In this document: piece after piece, positions 1-12,957 of the stretch
How positions within the stretch are numbered: position 1 is the first letter of the stretch
Layout of the letters: each line of letters starts with the position of its first letter
Source of the DNA: Synchiropus splendidus
Lineage: Eukaryota > Chordata > Actinopteri > Syngnathiformes > Callionymidae
Assembly: GCF_027744825.2 (NCBI RefSeq)
Contig: NC_071336.1
Location: 12,649,001 to 12,713,000, forward strand
Direction: 5' to 3'
Length of the DNA: 64,000 bases
Notes under the pieces: model-generated
Seen by the model: the letters and a program-made list of their open reading frames with translations, nothing else
Told to the model about the DNA's origin: nothing
The model's database searches: none
Position numbers and translations under genes: made by a program

Positions 1-2832
1 CATGATGCCCTTGATGGCAAAGCCGCAAGTCCACGAAGGTCCATGAGAATCTTGGAATATCTAAGTCAGACCGGGGAGAGACACTGGCGTTAAGATTAGG
101 GTGGCACTAAAACGGCACTTACGACTGGAAATTGAGGCGTCCAATTCCTCACGTGTTTCAGTTTAATGCACTCTGGGTGTAAGCAACATTTGCTGAGGTT
201 GATTTAGCATGGCTGCACACTGTTCCTAATATCGTAGTGTGACGCTCTCAAAAAACACGCTGGAGTCTCTCAGCACATTAATAACGTTTCTTCATTATAT
301 GTCGGCGGTACAGTGTGCAACTTATCTACTGTGCGCCCACTCCCTGGCCCTCCTCCAATGCCAAGTCTGCATTCCCCACCCTGCAACATGCTCATCCCTG
401 ATTGGACGATGCAACAAACACGTCACAAGACACTGGGTCACGACAGTAGGTCAACTGTTTCCAAATCAGATGCGAATGCATTTGCCGTCAATTGTTTGTC
501 TGTTGAGTCCAGGATAACTCACATGCCCTAGTCTAGTATCCAGGTCACTATTTCACACTTAAAAGCTGCTGGATCGGTTTGAAATCACTGAATCTAAACA
601 GCAGCCTTAAGCCATCATTCTAATCAAAATGTAGAAATGAATCGTTACTACATGTTACTGTACATATACCTGGGACTTGGGAATGTTGTGGGGCTACTGA
701 GGGTGAGATTCAGGGTTTTGATCAGGTTCTAGAGTATACAGAGACCAAGAGTAGATACAGTAGAGTAAATACAGAACAAACTTTCCAATGATCGCATTTC
801 AGTTGTCAATTTATTTTGAAAACAACTACAGTTTCTTTTGCATTCAAAAGCACCATTGCAGAATTTCAGAGGAAGTAAGTCCATATTAATATTTGACAGC
901 AAATCCAGCATGCTCATGTTAGCTGGTGTGTATCCACTGAAGCCTCTTGAATTATTCCCTAGTAATGCGAAGTGGCAAACAAATGAAAACCTTGCTTATT
1001 CTGACAGCAGTACTGACAATTACACATATGACTGATAGACTTGTGCTTCCATATTCAGTTTGGTCCCGGTCCCAGTCTTGGTCTCTGCCTCTGGTCTCGA
1101 CTTGACCACAACATTACCTTGACATTTTTCCAAACAGTTTTGTTGAGTATGTTCATTCCGTGGACACGGTTTCTGGGAACAAAAAGTGATTCAAGGCAAG
1201 TTCAAGGTTTCATTTTCAAAGAGAAAGAAATGTCAATGTTGCAAGAGTGAACAGAGAAACAAGAGTGGACAAGATTGGCCGAGGACTTGGATTAGTTGGA
1301 TCAGTCATCATGATGACCACTGGACAGCCTACGTGTGCCCATGATTTCAGTTATTTCAGCTGTAAAACTATCTTCAAGACTAAACTAATCTGTCAAAGTA
1401 ATTTTCATCCATGCAATTGTGGTCACATGATTTTGATTGTGTTGCTGCTGCACTGGCGCCATTTAAGGCGGAACTTTGCTCTGTTCAACAGGGACACACA
1501 ATGACAGTGACTGAGGATTTTTTTTTTTCTAAATGAGAGTATATGTATTAAATTGGTGTGTTGTTTTGCTTATTTCCTCATATGTTTTTTAGCATGAGCA
1601 AAAAGTTAAACACATGTTGTTGTACTGGTAAACCTCATATCTGCCTCACTTCGATTTTCTGCTGATCAGACAGCTTTTATCTAATGATGTACTCTCTTGC
1701 TTCATCCAGGCTCGAAGCCTCAATGTTCAACACACAAAAGGATCATACCACTCATTGTTTTGGGGCCAATTTGCAACAGTTCTTCCTGTGAGGTGGTGAA
1801 TATGGCAGCACGAGGTGATGGCTAGCGTGAGCCCTCAGGTGTATCGGAGTGAATAGGGACAACGGTCATTGACTGAACTGCCATCAGAAGAAGCGAGATT
1901 TTGACTGGTATGCCACACAGCTTAATAAGGAACTAGTTTAAGAGGGATCCAAGGATGCAGGCTAGCTCCAATAATCATATAGGGACTCAGCCATCATGAG
2001 GATTCTCTCGGTCAAAAGTCAAAAGACAATACGGATGCTGACACACTGATCAGTCAAGACAGGAGTCAACAAGGTGATTCCTTATAGAGATGTGACAGTC
2101 ATGAATTAAATAGGTTGTTTGAATGGCAGTTTCAAGTGAACAGTATGTACTGACTTGTCAGAGCAAGTCATAAGGTCGCCAGCCATTCTCATTATGCTGC
2201 CTTCAAGTGTCACCACCTCTGTACCTACTGACTTTTCTGTGCTTCCTTCACATAGACAGGTCGACTCACGACATCACCAGAGTTTAAGTTGTCCATTCAC
2301 ATGAAGATTGTCACTGTAAACACGCAGAAGATACTCAGTACAAGTGTGAAGGCCATGCCGCAGGATGAGAGAGGAGATGAAGTGGAAAGAAATGGATCTG
2401 ATGGGCTCGTGTTATGATGGTACTGTTGAATGTTTCATTTATTCTGATCCAGAAGCCACTTTATATAGGAAATTGGCTCCATGAAAAACAAGTTACCACA
2501 GGTTTATTTTAAAATAAAAACTATATATCAGAGACCACCCAATGAAATTTGATATGATCCAAACGCTTGAGCACTGTTACTACAAATATTACAGCAATGT
2601 CCGTCAAATACCATTCAGTAACATTTTTGTGTTGCATTATTCTCTTGTCCCACCTGCTGATGATGGTTAACCTGACCTGAAGATTAAACAATTAAAATGC
2701 ATTCAAATATATTTCCATGGCATGGCTTAATTTATCATACCAAATGGTGGAAACCTTTGTCAACATCTGCAAGATCTTTTTCAACGTTCTATTTCAGACA
2801 AAACATTTACGTCCGATGACCAGCATGCCACT
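1..2832. other. Unassigned non-coding stretch
   Basis: I see no recognisable gene, RNA or repeat here. Open frames are under 95 codons, overlap one another and show no family motif. The base composition resembles the rest of the window. It is most simply intergenic or intronic teleost DNA. Confidence 0.6.
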
Positions 2833-3001
2833 TGTGATATGCTGATGAGGCTTCATGAAACAGTGTCAGAGCACAATGATAATGTGAGGTTTCATTGAAA
2901 CTACTGTTCAAATCTAATCTAAATATTTTAGAGCAGGGGTGGTGCTAGTGGGCTCTGAATATTAGAATACTGTTTCATGACGCCTCACGTGCCCATCACT
3001 A
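2833..3001. mobile_element. Short TIR element, family A, copy 1
   Basis: The left end carries TGATGAGGCTTCATGAAACA and the right end carries its near reverse complement followed by GCCCATCACTA. The interior keeps the GAGCA...GTGCTAGTGGGCT block seen in the other copies. It has no coding capacity, so it is a non-autonomous, MITE-like DNA element. The superfamily is not certain: the AGTGATGGGC terminus resembles hAT ends, but the target duplications are too decayed to decide. Confidence 0.75.
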
Positions 3002-3282
3002 GTAGCAAGCTATGTTACCCTACTATTTATCATGACCACAGGTTGCTGGCATCATCAGAGAGTTTGTCAACAGCAGTAGTAGAACGAAAACATGTTCACC
3101 TTTTCATGTTTTTTTCCTTTGGTTTAGTATGGCATTTTTGAATGGAAAAACTCTATTAGATCCAGCTCCTCCCAAAGAGGTACACATCCCATCCCCAGTT
3201 CCTATGTCTGATTCACTTTATTAAAACATTGCTTGCAGATACCACTCCAGAGCAACGTATTGATTAGCATAACTGTTGTAGC

Positions 3283-3362
3283 TAGTATTGATGGACTGAT
3301 GAGGCTTCATGAAACTCCTTTTCAGGGCTCACTAAATAGCACTCTCTGTTCGAAAACATTTG
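3283..3362. mobile_element. Short TIR element, family A, copy 2 (left half only)
   Basis: A left terminus (TGATGGACTGATGAGGCTTC) is followed by the interior CACTAAATAGCACTCTCTG block of family A. The right half and right terminus are absent, so this copy is truncated. It lies less than 300 bp from copy 1, in the same orientation at its left end. Confidence 0.65.
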
Positions 3363-4243
3363 GACATCTTTAAATGCTGAATAAAATATACCGGATGTGG
3401 AGAATGCATTGGGACATTTTCATGTCTTACATATTATCTACTGATCCTTAAAAGTAATAATAAAATAGCGGCAGTGAGCATACCAATATTGGCAATGAAA
3501 ATAATGTGGGGTTCATACTGAGAGACACTTATTATTGTTACAGTACCTCCATGGTTCAAACAAGGGTCTTCTGGCTCCGCTGTAATGTTCGTGCACTCTT
3601 CATGGTGAGCAGATGTTTGTTTGTGACAACTCTGTTTATATTGAACCACACTGACAAGGGTTGCAGTTCTTTCACATAGAACACAAGTGACGCCCCTGGC
3701 AGCCATCTGTCAACAACAGTACACACACACACATCCCCAAAATGCCAAGTACTGCTCCGATCAGATCAGTCATAGCTATAACAGTTGAACATGAATGAAC
3801 AGCACAAAATGATAACACATCCTTTCTGAATGTTACAATAATAGCATGTCGCAACCGAACTCTTTGAAGTGACAAACAAACAAACAACAACAACAAAAAA
3901 AACGGTGGCAGCCAAAAGTGGAGTAGCAAAAAAAAAAGCAGGTGGGGAAGGCAGCGGCTGCTGACTGGCACACACCTCTGCGGTGCCTATGAAAATATCA
4001 AGTTGTTAAATGAAATAAAACTTAATAATAATAATAATAATAATAATAGAGCAGTGACTTCAGATAGCTTGCATAATACTTCTATGAAATCGGCAAGAGC
4101 AGAGCTTCTAGGGCGACAGGAAGAAGCACTGCATGTCAGTGAGCTGGAGTGAGTTTTAAAGAAATGTCAGTCAACTCAGACCTGGCGCCTGCTGATATGA
4201 TAATGTTAAACCTTTCCTGTCTCCTCACTGGACCGTGGTCGGG
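3363..4243. other. Unassigned stretch with simple repeats
   Basis: It holds a short CA run (about 3719-3734), A-rich tracts around 3880-3940 and an AAT microsatellite (4023-4049). Three overlapping minus-strand frames of 69-99 codons span part of it. One is rich in Leu, Phe and Val because of the A-rich tracts read in reverse; I take none as a gene. Confidence 0.55.
4023..4049. repeat. AAT trinucleotide microsatellite
   Basis: About nine uninterrupted AAT units are directly visible. Confidence 0.95.
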
Positions 4244-4592
4244 TGTCACAGGGGAGGTGTTCGGTCACCTCCAAGGCTGGAGCGCGCACTCCAGGGTTTA
4301 ATGTCCTTTCCGTCGGCTGGAGCTCGGACAGGGATGAGGCGAGTCTTGGATAGAGCGTTATTTTGGTTTATTTCTTCACGGCTCAAACTTGACACGTACC
4401 AGGCACTTCTACACTTTTTCTTCCCAGAGAGACGTCAGTCTCCCGGCAACCCCTCCCACACGCAGCGGCCACACAAACACATACACGAACAGCACACCTA
4501 AAGCAAACACTCCACACTCACTCCTACAACAATAAACAACTTGCACTTACCGTGAGGAGCCATAAGAAAACACGGACGGCGCAAGTGTGACA
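4244..4592 (-). mobile_element. Candidate solo LTR, minus strand
   Basis: The segment begins TGTCACA and ends TGTGACA, so read on either strand it has the short inverted TG...CA ends expected of an LTR. Read on the minus strand it contains an AATAAA-type signal (complement of the TTTATTTC stretch near 4370) and a donor-like GGTAAGTG (near 4550). Length, 349 bp, suits a fish LTR. No matching 5-bp target duplication is visible and no internal retroelement sequence adjoins, so this is a candidate only. Confidence 0.4.
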
Positions 4593-7500
4593 ACTTGCCC
4601 TTTAACCACAAGCGACCAGCTCTAAGTCTGTAAAGTATGTAAACACCAGTGTCACCACATTGCCCAAATTAGACACATGGGAAGAGGAAAAATCTGAGTG
4701 CACATTGCCTACAGGTCAAATGAAAACCCATCTGTGACCACAGACAGTCAGGCTCAGATAAGACAGGGTATCATTTTCTGACTACCAAGATCAGCAGAGA
4801 AGTTCATCTTCATCATGGTTGTGACTTCAGAAGGCAGTCAGACCGCTTGAGTACAGCAACACTCCGCACTCCGCTCATGCCATAAGAGTGAGGTGGCATG
4901 GGCCAGTGGCAGTCTCCTCCCTCCGGTCGCTTCCCTTCCCCCTAACCTCAAGATATCAAGTCTGCCACATTTCTTGGCTTTGACTTTCCTGCACCAAGGA
5001 TATAAAGCTGACCACAGGGCGTCCAGGGAGTAGGGTGAATGTTAATGAGGCTCTCAGGAATTATAAGGACTGTCATGAAGGGGGACTAGAGACATGTCTG
5101 AGAGAGACATGGGAGAAGACTAGAAGGAGCGGAGTCTGTGGAAAGCAAAAGATGGTGAAATGTTTCCAGGCGTTGTAGCGGATGTCAGGAATCTGGCTTG
5201 CAGCGCCACATTCAACCATAATGAGGACTCAAAACATCTTTTGACAGAAGTGTTACAAGTGAAGACAAAATAGAAGCTTCAAAGTCGCCCCCGGGCTTCA
5301 TCCCCATGGAGACCCACATTGTCTCAGATCTTTTTTACCTGCCATTTTTTTAAAAAAGCAAGCCGAAAATTGGTCGGCATCAACACAAATGCACTGAAAA
5401 CAACCTAAAATGATGTACCATGTTCGCAGATCTGGTTGAACTAGTAGTACCCACAGTAGGGCGCTGTAAGGCTCAAACAACAAGCGAAGGAGACAACGCG
5501 ACACATGCACATAGGAAGCTTGGGAGCTGCAAAATAACAAACTGAACTGTAGTTGAGCTGTTAGCATGACTCAATACTGAACTACAATTGGCCAAAAGCA
5601 CGACTGAGTGGCCAGGGAAGCATGTTTCTTATGTTTTTAAGCATCAACCGTCACATGCATAAACAACACAAAGAAGGGAGCGATCTGAATGAATTTTGAC
5701 AAGATTTAAGTTCTTGCTTGACTGTGGTTTAATAGAATAAATGTTGAACTTGTGTTTGTGACTGCTGTGGAGGGTGTTCTTTCAATGTATGTCGGCAGCA
5801 TATGTTTTTACACATAGCGTGTGCTGCTCATCAAGGTGATCCAATAAGTTGCTGCACAACAGCTGTTGTTGTGAGCACTACGCAGCTGCTATTGTTGTGA
5901 AACGCAGTCTTTCAGGGAGCCAGCCGAGACAGATGGAAAAAAAGTTGATGAGAAATAAATAAATACCAAGACGAGGATTCGGGCAAAAGCGCTAGCCGAC
6001 ACAAAGCTGATACGAGCCATGGACTGAGCCTTAGATATAAAGAAACAGCACAATAAACATTCAAGGCAAGCCACAGCATCTTCAAATGAAATTCAGAATG
6101 ACGAATCAGATTAAATCTTACTTTGTCAGTGAGAAGCTTGTCACTTTTGGGGAATGAACACTGATATGATGAAAGATTGAGAGCGGATGAGAAAGCAGGT
6201 TGAGAGAATTAAACCAGACCAACCACAGCTGCATTCGGAAACCGACAACTTCAAACATTTAAGGTTTGATGACACTCGACTGCCATGGGAATTCATGAGG
6301 GTCACAACTCAATGAGAGTAGGTCGAGAACCACTTACAGTACATCAACTCTGGATACAAACTCTGGAGAAGCCTTGACACCACAGTTGTCATTGTTGTTG
6401 ATGCCCTCCTTCATATCTATACATAGATCTCATAATAAATGCAGAAATGTTTGATATTCGAGTGCTATTCATAAGTGACACTGGAATACCAACTCCGTGT
6501 TGTTTAGTATTTGGAGGTGACACAGGATTGGTGGTAATGAAAGGTTGCACACGCCAGGGGGACTCGACCCACAAAGGACCAAAACTGTAATAATCTATTC
6601 ACTTTTATTGAACAGACTATGACTTCTAGTGTTTTAACCTAAAAAATTTAATAAATAAAATGTAATCGTGGCACAAATAAGCAAATGTTTAAAACAGAGC
6701 GTCTGTCATTAACAGTCATTGTGAGTGATATGACCTTGTTCCGTGAACTAAAGCTGACTTCCAGTCAACCGTACGCCGGAGTGTGACATTCCCAGGGATG
6801 ACTTGCAGAAACACAGCAGTGACTGCTGTAGGGAGTCTCATCTTGATGCCTCAGATATGGGAGAGTAAATCATGCACCTCCCAGAGCTGCAAGAGCAAAC
6901 TGCTGTGGAAATGTTCTCATTCCTCCACAAGAATAATTCGAAGATTCTATATCCTGAAATTTGAATGCAGCAGCTACGACTTTTCCAGGGTCACTACCTC
7001 AGTTAAACACTGCGACAAGATTGAGGACATCCAAAGCACGTATTGCATGAATCATAGTGAGGCAAATACGAATCCTGAGCTTTTTCTTTTGCAGTTGGTA
7101 ATAATATGCTGATGAGATGTCACGTCTTTGGCCGATGCAACTTGCCAGTACTCCCTTCTCCGCGTTTATTAACCCCTGTCCTTTGCTCAGTACAGTACTG
7201 ATCCCAAGTATCTGAACTCTTATCCCTTCAATACCTGTACCCTGCAACTACCTGTCTTGAATCAACTAAACTTCTCTCCAGCTCTCCCTTACTTCTCCCA
7301 TGCACTTCATTTCAGTTGGGGCTGGGCTTTATTTGGATCTACAAAGACAAAGAGCAACTGATCCATAGAGGCGTTACTGTTTTCGGATTGTTGCACGTCG
7401 CAGATCAGCTGCAAAGTCGGAGACACAAAATGTAATTCAACATCGCTCACATGCTCTTTGTGTTGACACCATGGGAAACAATTTCATCGGATGCTTTGAG

Positions 7501-8543
7501 TAAATCCTCAAAATGTGATGGTGGTTATAAGCTGTAAACTGTTTATTACTGATAGGAATGTCCACACAACATTATTTTTTTTGTTAGTAATGTAGAACAC
7601 AGACATCATGGTTGAAGTCATCGCACTATAAACAGGTTTCCAAAGGCGCTACAGCCAACAATTAGAGCACAAATGTGTTAGAAAAACCTGCATGATCTCT
7701 GCAGCCAGACCATGTTGTGATTCTCAAGTTAATTACTTTTCTTCAGTAACAAGTGGTCACTAAGAAACGCTCAAGCAAAGGGCAATAACAGGGACTGTTG
7801 TGTTGCTGTGTGACATCTTTATTTATGCCCTCATTATTCAATTGTCACACGTGCGTGTCATGCAGTCGATGTGATTCACGGCAAAACAAATTATATTTGA
7901 CAGATATGAATGAACCTCATCAACATGTTTGTCGACTGTGATCTATGTTTTCTACTGGGCAAAAGGGATGTGTTGTTGGATGTGTTGCATCTCATTCTCT
8001 TTCCCTCATTCCCTGCTGGAGACACAGGGGCCTGTCACAGCTGCTTTTGGGGCCAGAGGGGGAGACCCAGATCAGTCGCCAGCCTGTTGCTGGGCACATG
8101 TAGACAAACAAATATTCATGCTCACGCTATGAGAGTAAACCTGAGTGACCTGATCAAACCCACGAGAGCATGGAGAGACAACCTTCTTGCTGTGGAGCTT
8201 CAGCACTAACCAATACTTGCACCATGCTGCTCTCACTGTTGTTGTTTTTATGACTGTTGTATAGTAATACTTGTAAGTAATAGTAATTACATGTATTCTC
8301 TAAACATTTGTTTATGTAAATAAATAAAATCTCAATGAATGGAACTCTGTCTGCTGGAAGGAGTTTCTCTCTGGGTCTTTTAATTAGAACATTGTATCAA
8401 CAACCTCTGCCCCTTCTGGCTATTGTTTATTTCATTGGTGTTATCTGGTCGCAGCATCTTCACAATGGCCCTCCGGCAAACAAACCTTTTCCAACTCTTC
8501 ATAATAATCCAATTCAGACTCCAGGGTGCATGTGTGTGTCTGT
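4593..8543. other. Unassigned non-coding stretch
   Basis: Nearly 4 kb with no recognisable gene or repeat. Frames reach at most 109 codons (6783-7112, plus) and have no motif, no plausible splice context and overlapping rivals on the other strand. An ATAAATAAAAT stretch near 8320 looks like a polyadenylation signal but has no gene upstream that I can recognise. Confidence 0.55.
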
Positions 8544-10013
8544 AGTATTCATACCCCTTGAACTCTCCCACATTTTGTCACGTTCGGACCAGAAACACGA
8601 ATATATTTTATTGGCATTTTGGATAAAAGATCAACATAAGGCGTCACATAATTGTGAAGTAGAAGGAAAATTATACATGACTTACTGATGCAAGTCTCTA
8701 CCAGCTTTGTAAATCTAGAGACTGGAATTTTTGCCCATTCTTCTTTGCAGAACAGCTCGAGTTTAGCAAGATTAGATGGAGAGCGTTTGTGAACAGCAGT
8801 TTTCAGATCTTGCCACAGATTCTCGATAGGATTTAGGTCTGGACTTTGACTGGGCCATTCTAACACAGAAATATGTTTAGTTTTAAACCATTCCATTGTA
8901 GCTCTGGCTTTATGTTTAGGGTCGTTTTCCCGCTGGAAGGCCCCATTTTCAAGTCTTTTGCAGATTCCAGCAGGTTTTCTTCCAGGATTGTCCTGTATTT
9001 GGCTCCATCCATCCTCCCATCGACTCTGACCAGCTTCCCTGTCCCTGCTCAAGAAAAGCAGCCCCACAGCATGATGCTGCCACCACCACGTTTGACAGTG
9101 GGGACGGTGTGTTGAGAGTGATGTGCAGTGTTAGTTTTCCTCCACACATAACGTTTTGCATTTAGACCGAAAGGTTCCACTTTGGTCTCATCTGACCAGA
9201 GTACCCTCTTCCACACGTCTGCTGTGTCCCCCACATGCTTCTGGCAAACTGCAAACAAGACTTCTTATGGCTTTCTTTCAACAATGGCTTTATTCTCGCC
9301 ACTCTTCCATCAAGGCCAGATTTGAGCAGTGCACGACTCATTGTGGTCCTATGGACAGACTCCCCCACCTGAGCTGTGGATCTCTGCAGCTCCTCCTGAG
9401 ATACCGTGGGCGTCTTGGCTGTGTCTCTGATCAGTGCTCTCCTTGTTCGGCTTGTTTTAAGTTTTGGTGGGCGGCCATGTCTTGGTAGGTGTGCAGTTGG
9501 GTCATACTCTTTCCATTTCTTGATGATGGATTGAACAGTGCCCCGTGAGAAGTTCAAAGCTTGGGATATCTTTTCAGAACCAAACCCTGCTTTAAACTTC
9601 TCCGCAACTTTATCCCTGACCTGTTTGGTGTGTTCCTTGGACTTCATGATGCTGTTCACTGACCAATGTCCTCTTAGCAAACATCTGAGGCTGTCACAGA
9701 ACAGCTGTATTTATACTAAGGTTAGATTACACACAGGTAGACTGATCATTCAGCAACCATCATGCAACCTCTGAAGGCAACTGGTTGCACTCAGCGAGAA
9801 GGGGGCTAAATACTTTTGCACGCCACATTTTTCAGTTTTTTATTTTAAAAAAAAATTGAAGGTCATGTGTAATTTTCCTTCTTCTTCACAATTGTGTGTT
9901 GCTTTATGTTGTGCTTTCATCTAAAATGCCAATAAAATATGTTTATGTTTGTGGTCGGAATGTGACAAAATGTGGGAAAGTTCAAGGGGTATGAATACTT
10001 TTTCAAGCCACTG
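8544..10013 (-). mobile_element. Tc1-like DNA transposon, nearly full length, decayed
   Basis: The terminal inverted repeats are about 140 bp: left arm 8544-8680, right arm 9863-10013. Both share GTATTCATACCCCTTGAACT and the TTTTATTGGCATTTT block. The right end finishes CCACTG and abuts a TA that opens a TA microsatellite, matching the TA target site of the Tc1/mariner superfamily. The left terminus has lost about 16 bp (CAGTGG and the bases after it). A broken transposase lies between the arms on the minus strand. Length, about 1.47 kb, is close to the 1.6 kb usual for fish Tc1 elements. Confidence 0.92.
8687..9647 (-). pseudogene. Tc1-like transposase, inactivated
   Basis: The transposase would bind the terminal repeats and cut and rejoin DNA with a DD34E catalytic domain. 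I place the start at 9647 (MKSKEHTK), the usual Tc1 N-terminus. Two helix-turn-helix regions follow: KISQALNFSRGTVQ and then the QRSTAQVGESVHRTT segment. The first catalytic Asp is in SDETK (9190-9192). The second site reads QREND instead of the usual QQDND, so the catalytic Asp is replaced by Glu (8927-8929). The third residue, in [11 protein letters not shown], is intact (8822-8824), and spacing is 34 residues. Other breaks are a frameshift near 9235, an in-frame stop after GCFS (9049-9051), a second frameshift near 8945, and loss of the usual C-terminus after LVET. It cannot be active. Confidence 0.92.
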
Positions 10014-10035
10014 TATATATATATATATATATATA
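10014..10035. repeat. TA dinucleotide microsatellite
   Basis: An uninterrupted run of TA abuts the right end of the Tc1 element. It may have grown from the TA target duplication. Confidence 0.9.
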
Positions 10036-11179
10036 AACAAAGATTTTGTTACAAAGCTACACAAGAACACAAGAAGTACTTCAGATTTGAAAATAAACTA
10101 CACAATACGACCCGTTTAGGTAATTACCCCTGACCACATAATTCTAATATTGTCATGGTATAAATGTTTTAACTTTTCATACTCTGGATGGATAATTCAG
10201 GAAAGGTTTCAAAGTCAAAGCATGTTTTTCATTGTGGTGAGAGCACATTTTGGAGAGTAGCAAAACCTCAGGATGTCACAAAGAATAACACGACTTTTAT
10301 TTCCAACTGATGTTTTCAGCCTTTTTTCAGCCTTTCACCTCAGCAGGTCGGAGCTTGACATTCACAGTGGGTCAACTGACCTTCTGAGGAGCGTCTTCAT
10401 TTCTCTGGATGAATAAGGTGATGGAATGATGAAGCAGGAAGGAAAAGGACATTGGTGTTTGGATGACGACAGCTTCCTTTCATGACCTTTCATTAGTAAG
10501 ATGATTACAGCATTGTATGGATGGTGATTGGACACGCAACGGCATGATTTTATAATTATCACCTCCAGCTGATAAGCAGTTTCCCGTCATTGTCCCACTG
10601 AGTTCGTGCACTTTCAGTCATGCTTAGAATTGTTTCTCCTCACTGTTTATGCACCCCTTTGCAACTCATATTCCATGATGCTCTCTGATTCTCTTCTGGG
10701 GAAATGAAAGGCCAACTGAAATAGGAGCTCCCACGGGACCACTCCATGTTCTCGAAACAGACTCCAGTCCCCAGTTCCAAGCACAAATGGGACAAGCCAA
10801 AAAGCTGACAGTCAAACGTGGTGCAGTAAAGGATTAAAAAGTTCATGACGCAGAAAGAACTTCTATCACATTTAACAGCATCCATATGTATATGAAGACA
10901 GGGATTGAGTAGAGAAGAATATTCCATTTCATTTCCTGTTTGAAGAGACTCATTTCAACAAGCTATTCAGTCAAAAACTCAACATGAAGATGGAGTGCAC
11001 CTGTTAAGGCTAACAACGACAATGGTCAGACTACAATGCTCATCGTACAAGACTTGATCACAGGAGGTATCGGGACCAAGCTGCCACATCTGTAGCTGAT
11101 GGCTTTCACTGTGTGGCCATATAGTCTCATCCTGTGATATCCTGACAACTTGGTGTCGACAGGTCCGTTTGAGATGACA
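10036..11179. other. Unassigned non-coding stretch
   Basis: No gene or repeat recognised. A 95-codon minus frame (10640-10927) and a 66-codon one (10362-10562) have no motif and no context. Confidence 0.55.
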
Positions 11180-11681
11180 TAAGGTCCATTTATGCTCCCT
11201 TTATGTACAAAACGTACCTATTGTTTCACACAATGTTACCATCACTGGTCACATGCTCGACTCTTAACACTGGTATTGCTGTTCACCAGTATATCCACCA
11301 GGGAAGCAGGCCAGAGTCAAACGTTTATGAACACCACATACTCCAAAACAAAGATGGTGACTGTGGAATAAGTATTCATAATGTACCACTTGGACAAAAT
11401 GCAGGCAGCGTTGTAGGAGGCAGTGGTCCGTGAGGCCGTGAAATATATCACAACAGGAGGATGGAGAATTTCCGCCATTGCTGAGTCTTCTTTGCAGCCC
11501 ATTAGAGCGACACATCAGGCCGCAACATCTAAGTGCCCCCACGGTTTCAGGTGGTACTGCTCCTTTTGGTACGCAAGCTTTGTGGAAACGTGCAGAAATA
11601 TGGATGAAATGAACGCAGAGCACAGACGGCTCCATCCATATCTGGATCAGTACATAACATTGAGCGTAAATTTGTCCATTA
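11180..11681. mobile_element. Non-autonomous TIR element, family B, copy 1
   Basis: The left end reads TAAGGTCCATTTATGCTCCC. The right end, in reverse complement, reads TAATGGACAAATTTACGCTC. The interior matches the element at 60.27-60.68 kb block by block, including CACCAGTATATCCACCAGGG, GTTGTAGGAGG and GGAAACGTGCAGAAAT. This copy carries about 100 bp (near 11480-11585) that the other lacks. The TIR style and the TA-rich target suit a PIF/Harbinger-like element, though this is not proven. A 156-codon minus frame crosses it but is not shared intact with the other copy, so I do not call it a gene. Confidence 0.7.
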
Positions 11682-12957
11682 GGTGGTTGCAGATCCAACT
11701 GACAGGCCTGAAATTTAGGGGGGCTGGGAGTCATTTAGTCAGTGAAATACCCAGTGTTAATGAGTCTATTGTGACAAAAAAAAGTATGTGATGTATCCCT
11801 TCCAACTTAAAGCTGTTTTCCATGCACATATCCTTGGTAAATCTACGTTTTGGCCCACAAATGGAAGCAGGATTCCAAGAAAACAGCATAGGCGATACAG
11901 GGGAGAGAGACAGCAGGGAGAAAAGACGAAGCACATCCGCATTACGCAACTGCGCTCAGGATTGTTGAATTATGCAGTAAAACAGGAAATGCAAATTTAC
12001 ATGATGACTTCCTGTCAGTCACCGCATGATGCTTCAACTGTGTCCTGGGTTTCCAAATTGCTCCGGAAACAGAAAATAAATTGAAACGCTTACAGTTGCT
12101 AACTGAAGTGTCCTCACACTGCTTCTCCATCAAACATTCATTGCGGTCCTATTTGACTTGAATCCCAAAACATTCCGCTGCCGCAGCTGGCTGAGCAATT
12201 CACTTGATGGGTCAGATACTATACGTATTTTACATTTTTATTGCTTGTCAATATGGATTTCCACCTCGGCAGTTTCGTCTCGTTCACTCACACAGTGCAT
12301 GTAAGATGGATGTCTCTTACTTGAAAGCGCCTGTAACCCATGACCTTGTTGTCAGGGGGCGTAATATAATGCCGCCTAAACCAGATTGATAAGATATGGT
12401 GTGCTGAAATGTGGCACTCTCAAAGGTTATGCATTCAGACACGCAGAGATAATGCCAGTGCACTAATTGTAACCGTGGCTGACAGCTAAAGAGCTAAATA
12501 GGAAATGAGTTACATCAACACTCTCCTGAGTGTCACGCCAACTCTGAACCACGCACACCTGAACTGTTTCTGTGGATTAAATATATATATAAAAATGAAT
12601 GTAAAAATATGGATATAATACAATATATATATATATATTTACACAGAGGTAAACTCCATCAAGTTTAGATTGGAGAAAAGAGATTGGCCACATTTGATGG
12701 TGGATTAAAACAGCATGCTGTGCCACGACATAAAGGATATAGTGTGCTAAATGAGTATTCCAATATTAATGAGATGTGCTTGAAACACTGGAGATGGATA
12801 TATAATTCAATTTTCACAATCCTTAAAGACTCAGCAAAAGTCGAAGTGACATGAAGAGAGCATGCAACAATGTCAGTCTCTCTGTTGCAGTTGCCTAAAG
12901 AGTCCTGTTAAGCCAGGACATGAAAACAAGCATTATCGAGCAGCAGCTCTGGACATA
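11682..12957. other. Unassigned non-coding stretch
   Basis: Only a short AT-dinucleotide run near 12623-12639 and small overlapping frames are visible. No gene recognised. Confidence 0.55.

Noticed and set aside
11264..11734. 156-codon minus-strand frame
   Set aside because: It lies over family B, and the homologous copy at 60.3 kb does not preserve it.
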